64,000 nucleotides of DNA from MPNP01 sp026709725 (GCA_965200805.1 OZ241384.1:744001-808000); one strand, 5' to 3'; positions 45,141-54,606 are shown, counted from the first letter of the stretch. Program-made: numbers and translations. Notes: a model not told the origin generated them from the sequence alone.

Positions 45141-46205
45141 CTAACCCATCATCGCAATCTGTTTTTCTGCCGCCCGAAAAGCCTTTCGCATGAGGACAGG
45201 GAGGGCGTTCGGGTTGAAGCGTTCAGCGGGGACAAATGCACCGCGCGCTGGTGTGCAGCCACTGGCAAGCAGTGCGGTCCGCACCTCGATCTCGGCTCTG
45301 AAATGCGTGAAACCGTGATGAACTGCTGTCCCAACCGTGCGCCAGTCGCCATCACACGGCGGCCCGCCGGGTGGACTTCGGTCCCAGATGCACCCGGGCC
45401 AGCCATAGAGGCCCCCCAAAAGCCCGTTCCCCGGTCGTTTTTCCAACAACCAGGCTCCATCTTCACGGCAACCGACATAGAGAATGCCCTTGCGCAGAGG
45501 GATCCCGGGTCGCTTTTTCCTGACGGGGAATTCGGATTGTCTGCCAAGTGCATGGGCCTCGCAGAATGGGACGCAGGGACACAGTGCACATTGCGGCGTC
45601 ACCGGTCGACAGATCATGGCGCCAAGATCCATGAGAGCCTGAACAACATCTCCCGATCGTATGGGCGAGACCAGAGATTCGGCATGCCGGCGAAGGTCTT
45701 TCCTGGCGGTCGGGAGGGGCGTTTCCACGGCAAAGAGGCGCGCCAGTACGCGCTCGATGTTGCCATCAATCGCAATCACCGGATAATCATGGGCGATCGC
45801 TGCGATTGCGGCAGCAGTATAGTCACCAATGCCCGGAAGCTGTTTGAGTGCCGATGGGTGCTCCGGGAACACGCCTCCATAATCCTTGACGAGAATCCTG
45901 GCACATCTGTGCAGGTTCCGGGCCCGCGTGTAGTAGCCAAGACCTGCCCAGGCCGCCAGAACATCGGCTTCATCAGCGTCGGCAAGTGCATCGACCGTTG
46001 GCCAGGTCTGCAGGAATTTTACGAAGTAGCGTTCAACAACTGTCACTGTCGTCTGCTGCAGCATGATCTCGGAGAGCCAGACCCTGTAGGGGTCTGGACG
46101 GATGTTTGTGCCTGGACGATATCGCCATGAAAGGTCACGACCATGGCTGTCATACCAGGACAGGAGCCGGAGATGAATCTCCGGGATCACCTCAGAGGAT
46201 GGCAT
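45141..46205 (-). CDS. mutY: A/G-specific adenine DNA glycosylase
   Basis: A 354-residue repair enzyme that removes adenine mispaired with 8-oxoguanine. The catalytic glutamate is in WLSEIMLQQTTV, the helix-hairpin-helix is LKQLPGIGDYTAAAIAAIAH, and the catalytic aspartate is in VIAIDGNIERVLARL. The four iron-sulfur cysteines are in CRPVTPQCALCPCVPFC. The C-terminal MutT-like domain that recognises 8-oxoG has LLEKRPGNGLLGGLYGWPG and HGFTHFRAEIEV. I chose ATG 46205 because the frame further upstream overlaps the esterase gene in antisense-like text. It overlaps the esterase by 14 bases and is probably cotranscribed. Confidence 0.95.
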   Translation of the reverse strand: MPSSEVIPEIHLRLLSWYDSHGRDLSWRYRPGTNIRPDPYRVWLSEIMLQQTTVTVVERYFVKFLQTWPTVDALADADEADVLAAWAGLGYYTRARNLHRCARILVKDYGGVFPEHPSALKQLPGIGDYTAAAIAAIAHDYPVIAIDGNIERVLARLFAVETPLPTARKDLRRHAESLVSPIRSGDVVQALMDLGAMICRPVTPQCALCPCVPFCEAHALGRQSEFPVRKKRPGIPLRKGILYVGCREDGAWLLEKRPGNGLLGGLYGWPGCIWDRSPPGGPPCDGDWRTVGTAVHHGFTHFRAEIEVRTALLASGCTPARGAFVPAERFNPNALPVLMRKAFRAAEKQIAMMG

Positions 46206-47082
46206 CAACAAACTGCCCGACCTCCCGAACAGCCCGATCGGCCTCCGGCATTGTCCCGGCAAAAAAGTGAAATGCGTGCAGCATGCCCGGGAAATGCTTG
46301 TGCTGGATTGATGATGCATCAGGCCATCCATCAACAAGACGGGCGGCATCCTCTCGCAGGAGATCCATTTCGACTGAGTGCACCAGGGTGGGCGGAAGAC
46401 CATCAAACCTGTTCCAAAGCGGTGATGCATCTGGACTCCGGACATCCCGACCGTTGAGATAGAGTTCAGCGCAGCAGCGCAGATTCTCGACAATCAGCAT
46501 CGGGTCGTCAATCGCACCGGCCCCAAGCTCGGGACCGGAGAGCGAGAGATCAAGCCACGGCGACAGAAGGACCACGGAATCGGGCAAGACCTCACCACCA
46601 TCGCGAAGACTGCAGACACTTGACAGTGCCAGACCGCCCCCGGCACTGTCGCCGATAAGGACCAGCCTGTCGACGCCAGCGGCACGGCGGGCCCGGATCA
46701 ATTCACTGCACTGATCGCGGGCAGCCGGAAATGGAGACTCTGGAGCCAGTGCATAATCCGGGACCAGAACCTCATCTGCAATGGCATTGGCAAGATGCCC
46801 GGCAAGTCGATGATGCGTCCAGGACGACATCATGCAAAAGGCTCCGCCATGCAGGTAGATCGTCTCACAACGGAATCGGGGACGGGCCGGTGTCATGCGC
46901 AGACATGCAACATCGGCAATCATCTCTTCCCGAATGACAATACGTGAGGGAATGTTGGCCATCTCGTAGGCTCTGGCATTGACGTCACGCTCCGTGTACA
47001 AATTGAACGCCGCGGGTTTCTCCCGGGAGCGAAACATCTCCTCAATCTCCCGCGCACGATCAGACTGGGTTGTCCCGGTCAT
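46192..47082 (-). CDS. Alpha/beta hydrolase, hormone-sensitive lipase (esterase) family
   Basis: A 296-residue serine esterase. The HSL-family oxyanion motif is YLHGGAFCMMSSWTHHR and the nucleophile elbow is LIGDSAGGGLALSSV. The acid and base are likely in SVEMDLLREDA and MLHAFHFFAG. It probably hydrolyses short-chain esters in the cytoplasm. The start at ATG 47082 gives the normal family N-terminus; a longer frame to 47241 is less likely. The gene overlaps mutY by 14 bases. Confidence 0.88.
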   Translation of the reverse strand: MTGTTQSDRAREIEEMFRSREKPAAFNLYTERDVNARAYEMANIPSRIVIREEMIADVACLRMTPARPRFRCETIYLHGGAFCMMSSWTHHRLAGHLANAIADEVLVPDYALAPESPFPAARDQCSELIRARRAAGVDRLVLIGDSAGGGLALSSVCSLRDGGEVLPDSVVLLSPWLDLSLSGPELGAGAIDDPMLIVENLRCCAELYLNGRDVRSPDASPLWNRFDGLPPTLVHSVEMDLLREDAARLVDGWPDASSIQHKHFPGMLHAFHFFAGTMPEADRAVREVGQFVDAIL

Positions 47083-47876
47083 TCCTGATCTTTCCACCTC
47101 CGCATTTCGAATGATGCCGTCACGACCCGAATCGTGAGAGGAAAGAGTGCCGTCAGCATGAAACTGCGTTGACACCCCTGTCCGATCATTGATCCCCAAA
47201 AATATCATAGGCCCCGGCAAGGCCAAAGAACAGGACCGCAAGGGTAAAGAATTCTCTCCCCTCTGTCATGTTTTCTTCAGATTCTGCAGAATCACCATAA
47301 GAGAACTGGCATCAGTGTTTTGGCTCCTCACGTCAACATTTTGACATCGGCACGACCTCATAATCGCAACAACAGGCATGGTTCCAAATGAAGGCGTCTA
47401 CTTCCCTGAGTCTCCCTGCAACCCAGGTTTCCCCACAACATATGAACTGCCCGACAGGAGATGCCCAATGCAGGATTCTCGATGAAGGCACATGCCCCGG
47501 CATTCAGTGGCACGATTATTGATCTCGACAGTCCCAACGAACCGGTTCATCAAGTTTCCGCAGCGATCTCATTCTGACCCGCCCGGCACTGATGCAGAAT
47601 ACAGGTCAAGTCCTGAAAATAGCCATTATCACACCTTTCACATGGCCCATGATACAGCATGAATGGCATCTTGGACAGAGGTCCATGAGGGCGGATGTCT
47701 TGAGAGTATGGTGTTCAGGAATTGTCGCCGCACGTGAACCCCTTGGAGGCTGTTGTGTTCTGGCATCATGTGACCACCGATCAGCACCAAATCAGAGGGC
47801 ACCGTCCTACATCTTGGGTGAATTATATCCGGTTGGGTCGTGCGGGCATCTCTATAATTGGTACTGATACAATAAG
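47083..47876. other. Gene-free stretch upstream of the esterase gene
   Basis: No gene can be supported. It has many short frames without family resemblance. It should hold the promoter of the esterase-mutY pair. No repeat or hairpin stood out. Confidence 0.4.
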
Positions 47877-49007
47877 TCAGCCATGATGCACATGGGGCAG
47901 GATCAAGAGAGGCTGATCCTGTTCGGCCATGGCAGTATCAAGATAGTCACGACCGCTGATTCCCTGTATCTGCAACTGTTCACACAACATCAGAGTTGAC
48001 AAAAACCGCCTCCGGGTTTCAGCAGCATCTCCGGCAATCCGCTGTGCGGTTTCTGCCTCGAATCCGAACTGGGACTGCATGACATCCCGCGGCATGAGTA
48101 ATGCCAATCGCTCAAGCTTTTCGATCTGCATGCGGGCACGATGACATCATAAAGCCTTCGTATCGTCGAGCATAAGAAGAGCCTTGGATTGCACCGATCC
48201 ACACATGGCAAGACCACGCAATAGGGTTTCAAGCCATAGAGCATCCAGCCCCCCATCTTGCGGAGATCCATGATCCGTTCGTTTATCCTATTAAAGGGGA
48301 TTATATACTTGAGTGACCAATTTCCTAATTTATCTCATATAATCAATAACATAAACCAACTGTATCCATAGATGGGAATTAAAGCATAAAATACTGATCC
48401 TTATGGACTAATTTAATTTTCTGTCACTTAAGTATATAATCCCCCTATTAAAGCACAGAGGCATTTCTTCCTCTGCACTGCGAAGAACTGGGGACGAATC
48501 CTGTCGTAACGAGGCCTCATCAAGACGCTCAAGATGCGTTTCAATCCCAACCAGAATATCAATCAATGTGTTCAGTCTGAGATCTGTCGGAATACGATCT
48601 ACCTTCTCTTCGATCGTGGCAAGATCAGTCTTAAGGCCCCGCAGACGGTTCAGAATCATTGCTGTGCTTGCAACAGTGACGCCAATTCCAACAATGGACG
48701 ACACCAATGTCGCCAGCTGCAAAGTCTGCAAGCTGCCCATCATGCCCTGCATGATATCCAGGCGGGATTTGATCTGTTCATTCTGCACGATGCCATAGAT
48801 CCCGCTCGTCGAATTAAGCATGCCCAGAGGACTGAGGCGACCGGCATTACTGATGAGTGCGTTCAGCGCGCCGGTCTCCTGCACATGTGCGACAATACGC
48901 CCCGTACCAGCATCGTGCAGCATGGCTCCGATGCGCCTGATGTCCCCAGTTGCCACACCGGCAGCAAATTTATTAGGGATCTCAAACGGAATATTTGAAA
49001 AGATCAT
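47877..49007 (-). pseudogene. Unrecognised membrane protein gene, interrupted by miniature element copy 2
   Basis: The intact N-terminal part (49007 to about 48453) codes for an acidic and hydrophobic protein: a lead (IFSNIPFEIPNKFAAGVATGD), a hydrophobic helix (LQLATLVSSIVGIGVTVASTAMIL), and a coiled coil (RLRGLKTDLATIEEKVDRI). This plan is like many unnamed bacterial proteins with VAHVQETG-type segments. At 48453 the frame enters the element and ends in CFNRGIIYLSD. Beyond the element, protein-like text continues in another frame (QDGGLDALWLETLLRGLAM, 48270-48150), then after an in-frame TGA at 48147-48149 (MQIEKLERLALLMPRDVMQS to 47877). So the gene has the insertion, a frameshift and a stop. 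The start overlaps the previous gene's stop (ATGA at 49004-49007). Confidence 0.65.
48296..48444 (+). mobile_element. Miniature inverted-repeat element, copy 2 (149 bp)
   Basis: It starts GGGGATTATATACTTGAG and ends CTTAAGTATATAATCCCC, with the same interior as copy 1 at most positions and the same orientation. It is flanked by a perfect 8-bp duplication, CTATTAAA, at 48288-48295 and 48445-48452. It is inserted inside a minus-strand membrane-protein gene. Confidence 0.95.
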
Positions 49008-49854
49008 GCTGTTCCTTTCAGCATTATGTCTCGTGCTCTATCGATTTCTTGCCTAAAGTGAGCCCAGGAAGATTGAGATTTCACTTTGTCACACTCAGCC
49101 AAGAGATTGTAGTGTATAGTCTTTTTCAGATTATTTTTATGACGGTCTTTGGACAAGCGTCCCGCTTTCTTGAGGAGGGTGGGCGAAAGATAAGCCAGTG
49201 ACGCGGCTGCGGCACCAACAACGAGAAATACCGGCCAAGAAAACGTGACAACCGGTATGACAAAAAATATTGTGGATGTTGTTGTCGCCAACGATGTAGC
49301 CCCCAAGGCAAGACCGCCTGAAGCAAGAGCGGCGGCGGCACCTGCGGAAGCGACAGACATTTCCACCTTACTTGCATTCAGTGACGTGTCCAGATTCCCA
49401 AAACGCTCCAGAGATTCTGCAAGGGACATCTGAAGATCTGCTGCAAGGGATCTGTTGACTGCCATGATGCTTTCTTCAATCTGCTGATGGACAGGCCTTA
49501 GAGCCTCTTCCCGGCGCAACAACAGATCTCTGTCAGGTATTGACTCAACCTTCTCAAGGGGGATTATATACTTGAGTAACCAAAAAAAAATTAAATTAGT
49601 TCATAAGGATCAGTATTTTATGCTTTAATTCCCATCTATGGGTACAGTTGGTTTATGTCATTGATTATATGAGATAAATTAGGAAATTGGTTACTCAAGT
49701 ATATAATCCCCTTCTCAAGGGTCAATTGAGAAATCCGCTCTGCGGCTGTCCGGCATTCATTGAAGGCTTGTTGACGTATTTTCTCCCACCATTCAATGAT
49801 TTCCATGCGCTGGAGATAATGAAAAGAGAGGGGATCATTGCATGAAGCGTTCAT
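49004..49854 (-). pseudogene. Unrecognised membrane protein gene, split by miniature element copy 3
   Basis: Removing the element and one 8-bp repeat restores one frame of 229 residues without any stop. It starts MNASCNDPLSFHYLQRMEII at ATG 49854, with GGAGG six bases upstream. After LTLEK the frame passes into VESIPDRDLLLRREEALRPV and ends in KGTA. A long hydrophobic part (AAAALASGGLALGATSLATT plus FFVIPVVTFSWPVFLVVGAA) forms probably two membrane helices. The start MEIIEWWEK and the end WAHFRQEIDRARDI match the intact upstream gene at 49893. The current sequence encodes only a 71-residue N-terminal piece ending in element DNA. The function is not recognised. The reconstruction shows that the insertion is recent. 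Confidence 0.8.
49559..49711 (-). mobile_element. Miniature inverted-repeat element, copy 3 (153 bp)
   Basis: The same element in opposite orientation to copies 1 and 2. It is a few bases longer because of a run of nine A residues after the left terminus. Termini are GGGGATTATATACTTGAG and CTCAAGTATATAATCCCC. It is flanked by a perfect 8-bp duplication, TTCTCAAG, at 49551-49558 and 49712-49719. It interrupts a membrane-protein gene. Confidence 0.95.
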
Positions 49855-49892
49855 GCGTTGCCTCCGCCCCATATTGGCCTGTTATGGTGCAG

Positions 49893-50366
49893 TCATGGTA
49901 TGATGTCATTACTCTCTACTTGCCTCAAACGGATATCCCTCGCATCATCGATTACTTTTTTGAAATGAGCCCAAACCGTGGGCGGGGTGCTGTCATCTTC
50001 GGTCAGCGGATGGTTGCGGATAGTTGTTTGCAAATGGATTTTATTGTTTGTGAAGGGGACTTCCATCTTAACGGACAGTGGTTTTGGCATGTGCAGCGAT
50101 GCGGCCAGAGCACGGCAGAATGTCTCAATCCCTGCTTCAACCACTCCCCGCATCCTTTCCTGCTTCTTTTGCCCAAAGATATTATCATAAACGGTATCCT
50201 CGAGACCCATCTTCTCCTCTTCGTTTTCGAAGCAGGCTTTGGAAATCTTCTCTGCAGCTTTGCAACAAGCATCAAAGACACGAGCGTGCTCTGCCTCCCA
50301 CCATTCAATGATTTCCATGCGTTTAAGCTCTGGAGGATTCGCAGGCACAGCAGTCCTCTCATTCAT
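49893..50366 (-). CDS. Unrecognised protein sharing end motifs with the next gene
   Basis: A 157-residue protein of unknown family. Its start region KRMEIIEWWEAEHARVFDAC and its end VWAHFKKVIDDARDIRL closely match the interrupted gene just downstream (QRMEIIEWWEKIRQQAFNEC and SWAHFRQEIDRARDIML). The middle differs: this protein has no membrane helix and has a mixed charged region. ATG 50366 is preceded by AAGGGA. The two are probably paralogs that act together, one soluble and one membrane-bound. It is the only gene of the three-gene unit that is still intact. Confidence 0.65.
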   Translation of the reverse strand: MNERTAVPANPPELKRMEIIEWWEAEHARVFDACCKAAEKISKACFENEEEKMGLEDTVYDNIFGQKKQERMRGVVEAGIETFCRALAASLHMPKPLSVKMEVPFTNNKIHLQTTIRNHPLTEDDSTPPTVWAHFKKVIDDARDIRLRQVESNDIIP

Positions 50367-50468
50367 GAAGTGATCCCTTTTGACACTTGCGACAGTGAGT
50401 GCTGGACCATGGGAATGTCCCGCTCTCTGTTAAAACTTCTCTGAGCGGCAATGCCTTGTCTGCGTTTG

Positions 50469-50650
50469 TCAGCTTTTACTTCCCCGCACAACCCGGTTCT
50501 TCTGACGGTGCCTGATCAGGGTCTCACAGAGTGTGGGGATCTGGCCGCACGCCCTCCGATGCCGGAATCCCGCCTCGGCCCCAACATCCCTGCCATGGCC
50601 CAACGCAGGGCCATCTTCACATCCCCCATCCCATCCACCACAGACTGGTG
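50469..50650 (-). pseudogene. Possible C-terminal remnant of a transposase
   Basis: Reading the minus strand in two frames gives KMALRWAMAGML (about 50590-50625) and then AEAGFRHRRACGQIPTLCET (50585-50520), which together look like the end of an insertion-sequence transposase (RW-AAGMLEA--GFRR--). A one-base shift separates them and nothing upstream is conserved. The family could not be named. The rest of 50370-51126 has no supported gene, apart from about 40 bases of leader shared with the other AAA-ATPase copy at the right end. Confidence 0.3.
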
Positions 50651-51126
50651 CTTCACACTGCAACCCATCCCGGGATAACACCGTTCGGAGTTCGATGATG
50701 CTGGTACTCGCCAAGGAACGCCGCAACTCCGGGTGGCTGGTTTCCGTTGGTATTGTAAGGCACCGCATGTCATCGTGACACATGACAAATTTCAGGACCG
50801 CACCGAAGACACAATCGATTTTGCAAGTGAAAGCCAGACTGCTGGGAATCAGCCCGATAATAGTCCTTGACCAGCATGGGTGAAGAATCCGCTATAGAAA
50901 GACCCGCTCCATTCTGATTTATCGTTAGCAGCATATCAGAGTGGAATGAGGGTGATGATGTTTCTTGCCCATTACTTTGCGTTCTTGTACTGCTGGATGT
51001 CACAATCCGCACGAATAAAGAAGGGAGCGTTGTGTCGGACATCACGCCAACCTGAGAAGTTTCTTTTTTTGGAATCCCAATTCCTAAAACCAACTTGTTT
51101 GTGAGTTGCCTTCCTGGAGACACCCC

Positions 51127-52700
51127 ATGACCCGTAAGTCTCTGCCCATCGGCATCCAGGACTTCGCAACGATCAGGAGCGAAGACTTCTACTGTGTCGA
51201 CAAGGCCCCCTCATCCGGCAGCTGGTGGCGGGTGGCCGCCACCACTTCCTCTCCCGTCCCCGCCGCTTCGGCAAGAGCCTGCTCCTCGACACGCTCCGGG
51301 CCCTCTTCGCGGGACAGGAGGCCCTGTTCCGGGGCCTGGCCATCCATGACCACCGGGACTGGGCCGCACCGCCGCATCCGGTGCTGCGACTGAGCTTTGA
51401 CGGGAGATACAGCACACCGGGGGAGATCGAAGGAGATGTTCTTGAGCAGCTGGAGGCCGTCGAGGATGAGTATGGCCTCACGCCAGGGAGCATGTCCAAT
51501 ACAGGACCGCGGCGGCTCCGCAACCTTCTGGACCGTCTCCACCACACGACCGGGCAGCAGGTGGTGGTCCTCGTGGATGAGTATGACAAACCCATCCTCG
51601 ATGCATTGCCCGACCCCGACCGGGCCCGCGCCAACCGGGAGTCCCTGCGCAGTGTGTACGGCATCATCAGGGGCAGCGCCGCCCATGTCCGCTTCGTCCT
51701 CGTCACCGGTGTCGGCATGGTCTCCAGGGTCGGCCTGCTCTCCGATCTCAACAACCTCAAGGACATCAGCCTCGATCCCCGCTTCGCCGCCATCTGCGGC
51801 TGCACGGACGCCGATCCCGACACGGTGTTCGCGCCCGAGCTTGACGGATTGGACCGGGAGGCCATCCGCACCCGGTGCAACGGCTACAGCCGGCGGGGGG
51901 ACGCGCGTCTCCGCAATCCCTTCGATGTCCTGCCTCTCCTGCGGAAACGGGAGTTCCGCCCCTACCGGTTCCGGGCCGGCGCCCCGCGCTTCCTCTTCGA
52001 GACATTGAAGGCCGGATCGGTCGGCCCCATGGAGCCGGAGGGATGCCTGGCCGACCGGTCCCCGGTCGCGAGGTTCGAAGGGGGCGACATCAGTGCCGAG
52101 GCCCTCCTCTTCCAGACCGGGCCCCTCACCGTCACAGGCGAGCGGAGCGACGGCTTCGACACCCTCCACAAGCCGGACCATCCCAACCGGGAGGTGCGCA
52201 TCAGCCTGAACCGGGGACTGCTCCGGCATCTGGGCAGGGCGGTCACGGAAGCCGCCGGCCAGGGCCGTGATCTCTGCACCCGTCTCGGGACAGGTGACCC
52301 CGAAGGCTTCGCGGAGACCCTCAGGGCCTGGCCGGCCGGCATTCCCTGCCAGTGGCACGCCGCAGGCGCCCGCGCCCGCTACGCGGCCTGGCATGCCGGT
52401 CTCCTGCACATGGCCTTCCGTTCCATCGGGGTGGAGGTGCAGAGTGAGGCGGCCTCCGGCCATGGCCGGGCCGACATGGTGGTCCATCTCGGGGATCAGG
52501 TGTTCATCCTCGAGTTCAAGATGGCGGACAGTGCGGATGCCGCACTGGACGCCGCACTCGACGCCGCCTTCACCCGGATGCGGGAGAAGGGGTATGCGGA
52601 GGGATGCCGGGACCATGACGGGCCCGTCCATCTCATCGCCATCGCCTGCGGGCGGGAGGCGCGCAACCTCTTGGAGGTGCGGGCGGAGCCCGCGTCCTGA
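51127..52700 (+). CDS. AAA-ATPase-like / PD-(D/E)XK nuclease-like protein, copy B, with an early frameshift
   Basis: The full family reading starts at ATG 51127 (MTRKSLPIGIQDFATIRSED) but shifts at a five-C run at 51206-51210; six C would continue into LIRQLVAGGRHHFLSRPRRF. As sequenced, a GTG at 51225 can start 491 residues that keep the P-loop (SRPRRFGKSLLLDTLRALFA), the Walker B-like VVVLVDEYDKPILDAL, the linker and the C-terminal nuclease-like core (HGRADMVVHLGDQVFILEFK, D and ExK) followed by KGYAEGC and IAIACGREARNL. The family is common and multicopy; the role is unknown, though a defence or mobile-element link has been proposed. The same C-tract frameshift is in the copy at 1-871, so it is inherited, programmed, or a shared artefact. 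No operon partner. Confidence 0.75.
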
Positions 52701-52975
52701 TCGTCTGATATGGATTGACCGCTGAGATTTCTCTATTATGGCATCATGCGACTCCTCACAATATCATGACCGTGTCGGGATGCAGGCAGTGATTGCGACG
52801 GTGGATCATACTGATATTCGCGGGTTGGGTACCGCCAGACGTCACTTTCGTCACGGAGCTGCCTCTCTCTGAGATCGCGGGTCGCAGGCTTCAGACTGTG
52901 CCGCATAGCGTGATCGAGGGTTCTCCTTCCGGGCTGCCTGCATCCTGACTCGGTCATGGTTGGCTTCCGTGTCTT

Positions 52976-54142
52976 TCAGGGCAGGGCCCGGCTGGCATGC
53001 GGGCGGGCGTTGACCTCACAGACAATGGCCCAGATGAAGCCGACGAGCTCCCGGGCGACGGCTGTGGTGACCTTGCAGTGGTGCTTGCGGACGGCACTGA
53101 GACGGCTGGTGCGCGTGCAGAGTCGCCCAAAGGGTCTCTTGGCGGGGCATGCCAGGCGATGCCCTGCACCCGATCCGGCGCAGCGGCGGCCCTGGCCTGC
53201 AGGTGCCGTGTCTTGCGGGCCGGGAAACGGCAGTTCCACGCTGCTTCCACCAGGATCCGCCGGACATGGCCGTTGCCGGTCCTGGTGATCCCGCCGGTGC
53301 GGCGCTTGGGTCCCGGGGAGCGTTCGCTGGGAACCGGGCCGAGGAAGCTCATCAACTGCCGCGGTGTGTCGAAGCGGGTGATGTCACCCAGCTCGGCCAG
53401 GATGGTGACAGCACTCAGGATATGGATGCCGCGCAAGCTGATCAGGGCGGTCACCATCCTGTCAATCATATCCCCGGGGGCCAGAGACCAGTCCCGGGCG
53501 GCGGCGTGGATCTGATTCTCGAGATCCGCCACCCGCCGCGTGGCCTCCCGGGCGGCATCGACATATTCCTGGAAGACGATCTGCTGGACCGGACTGTCGA
53601 AGGCCTGGGCCTCCAGCCAGCGCGTGTGGGCCTGTGTCCAGCGGCTGCGGCCCGGATAGATGCGGTCGTGCCGGAGGAGGAAGGCACCGAGGCGGGTGGC
53701 GGGCTTTTGTCTGCAGGGCCTTCATGTCCTCCCGGGCCCGGGTCAGATCCCGCATCGCCTCCTGTTCCGGGTCGGGAACCCGGACAGGCGTGAGCGATCC
53801 GGACCGGTGCTCACGCGCCAGCATCGTCGCATCCCGCCGATCCGTCTTGATGCGATCCGTGGCGCCCCGCGGCGCAAGCCCCGGCGCGACGACCACGCAG
53901 TGATGACCCGTCTCCGTGATCTCCCGAGTGATGCCATACCCACAGGGCCCGGCCTCATAACAGAAGCTGAGCACGAGCCCATCCGGGCTCAGACGCCTGA
54001 TCAGGTGCCGGAGGGCGGATCGATGGTTGGGAATCGTCCCCTGCCACTCCGGTCCGGTCCGGCCGGGCCGGGCAATGGCCACCGCAATCGAATCCTTGTG
54101 GACATCAAGACCCACATAGGCACTGTATTCAAAGTCTGACAT
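52976..54142 (-). pseudogene. Broken IS110-family transposase
   Basis: A DEDD transposase in three pieces. The N-terminal piece from ATG 54142 (MSDFEYSAYVGLDVHKDSIA) has the first aspartate, the glutamate in FCYEAGPCGYGI and the pair in TDRIKTDRRDATMLA. A one-base excess in a C run near 53700 shifts the frame at QTKARH. The middle piece has RGIHILSAVTILAELGDITR and GFxxS-like RQLMSFLGPVPSERSPGPKR with the family's serine. A second C-run change near 53140 shifts it again, and the end is TTAVARELVGFIWAIVCEVN. The start has GGAGG eight bases upstream. IS110 elements lack long inverted repeats. The indels are all in C runs. Confidence 0.85.
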
Positions 54143-54238
54143 TGACATGTCCTCCGTAACGGGGCCCTCTTCAGGGCCATGCACTGGATCCTGTATACAG
54201 GGACAGGATCGGGACAGGTCAATCCATGATGTCTAAAC

Positions 54239-54346
54239 CGAAGTTCCAGAGTCCTGCCAGCACAAGTCCCTGATCCTGAACAGATCTGATTTTTCTGGAG
54301 GAGATCCCGCCAGGTACGTTTGAGCTGGCAGGACTCTGGAACTTCG
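54239..54346. repeat. 23-bp perfect inverted repeat around a 62-bp spacer
   Basis: The arms at 54239-54261 and 54324-54346 (beginning CGAAGTTCCAGAGTCCTG and ending CAGGACTCTGGAACTTCG) are perfect reverse complements. The spacer has no gene. The arrangement looks like a second miniature element or the remains of one, about 108 bp long, just upstream of the IS110 gene. No target duplication could be confirmed. The rest of 54143-54606 shows no gene; a smaller palindrome (GATCCTGT ... ACAGGATC) lies at 54188-54211. Confidence 0.8.
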
Positions 54347-54606
54347 TTGGAGATTTGCTTTTGAAGAAATGACTTTTGATACTCTGTTGCATATGATGAA
54401 AGTATGTGGTGAAGACAAATTGTCGCTTGAATTTACAAGCGTTTCCCCATCGAAACACGTACGCTTTGAAACGTTTGGAATTGCCTGACTTGAGCGGGAG
54501 AACAGAGTCCTCATGTTATCCGGGGACAGGATGCTTGATCCGCAATGTGGCGATCAATCGGTCGATGGACACCATGAGCCGCAGATTTGCGGTGATGCTG
54601 CAACAA

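Noticed and set aside
51189..52631. 480-residue minus-strand frame
   Set aside because: It is antisense to the AAA-ATPase copy B, whose P-loop and nuclease-like motifs are clear on the plus strand.
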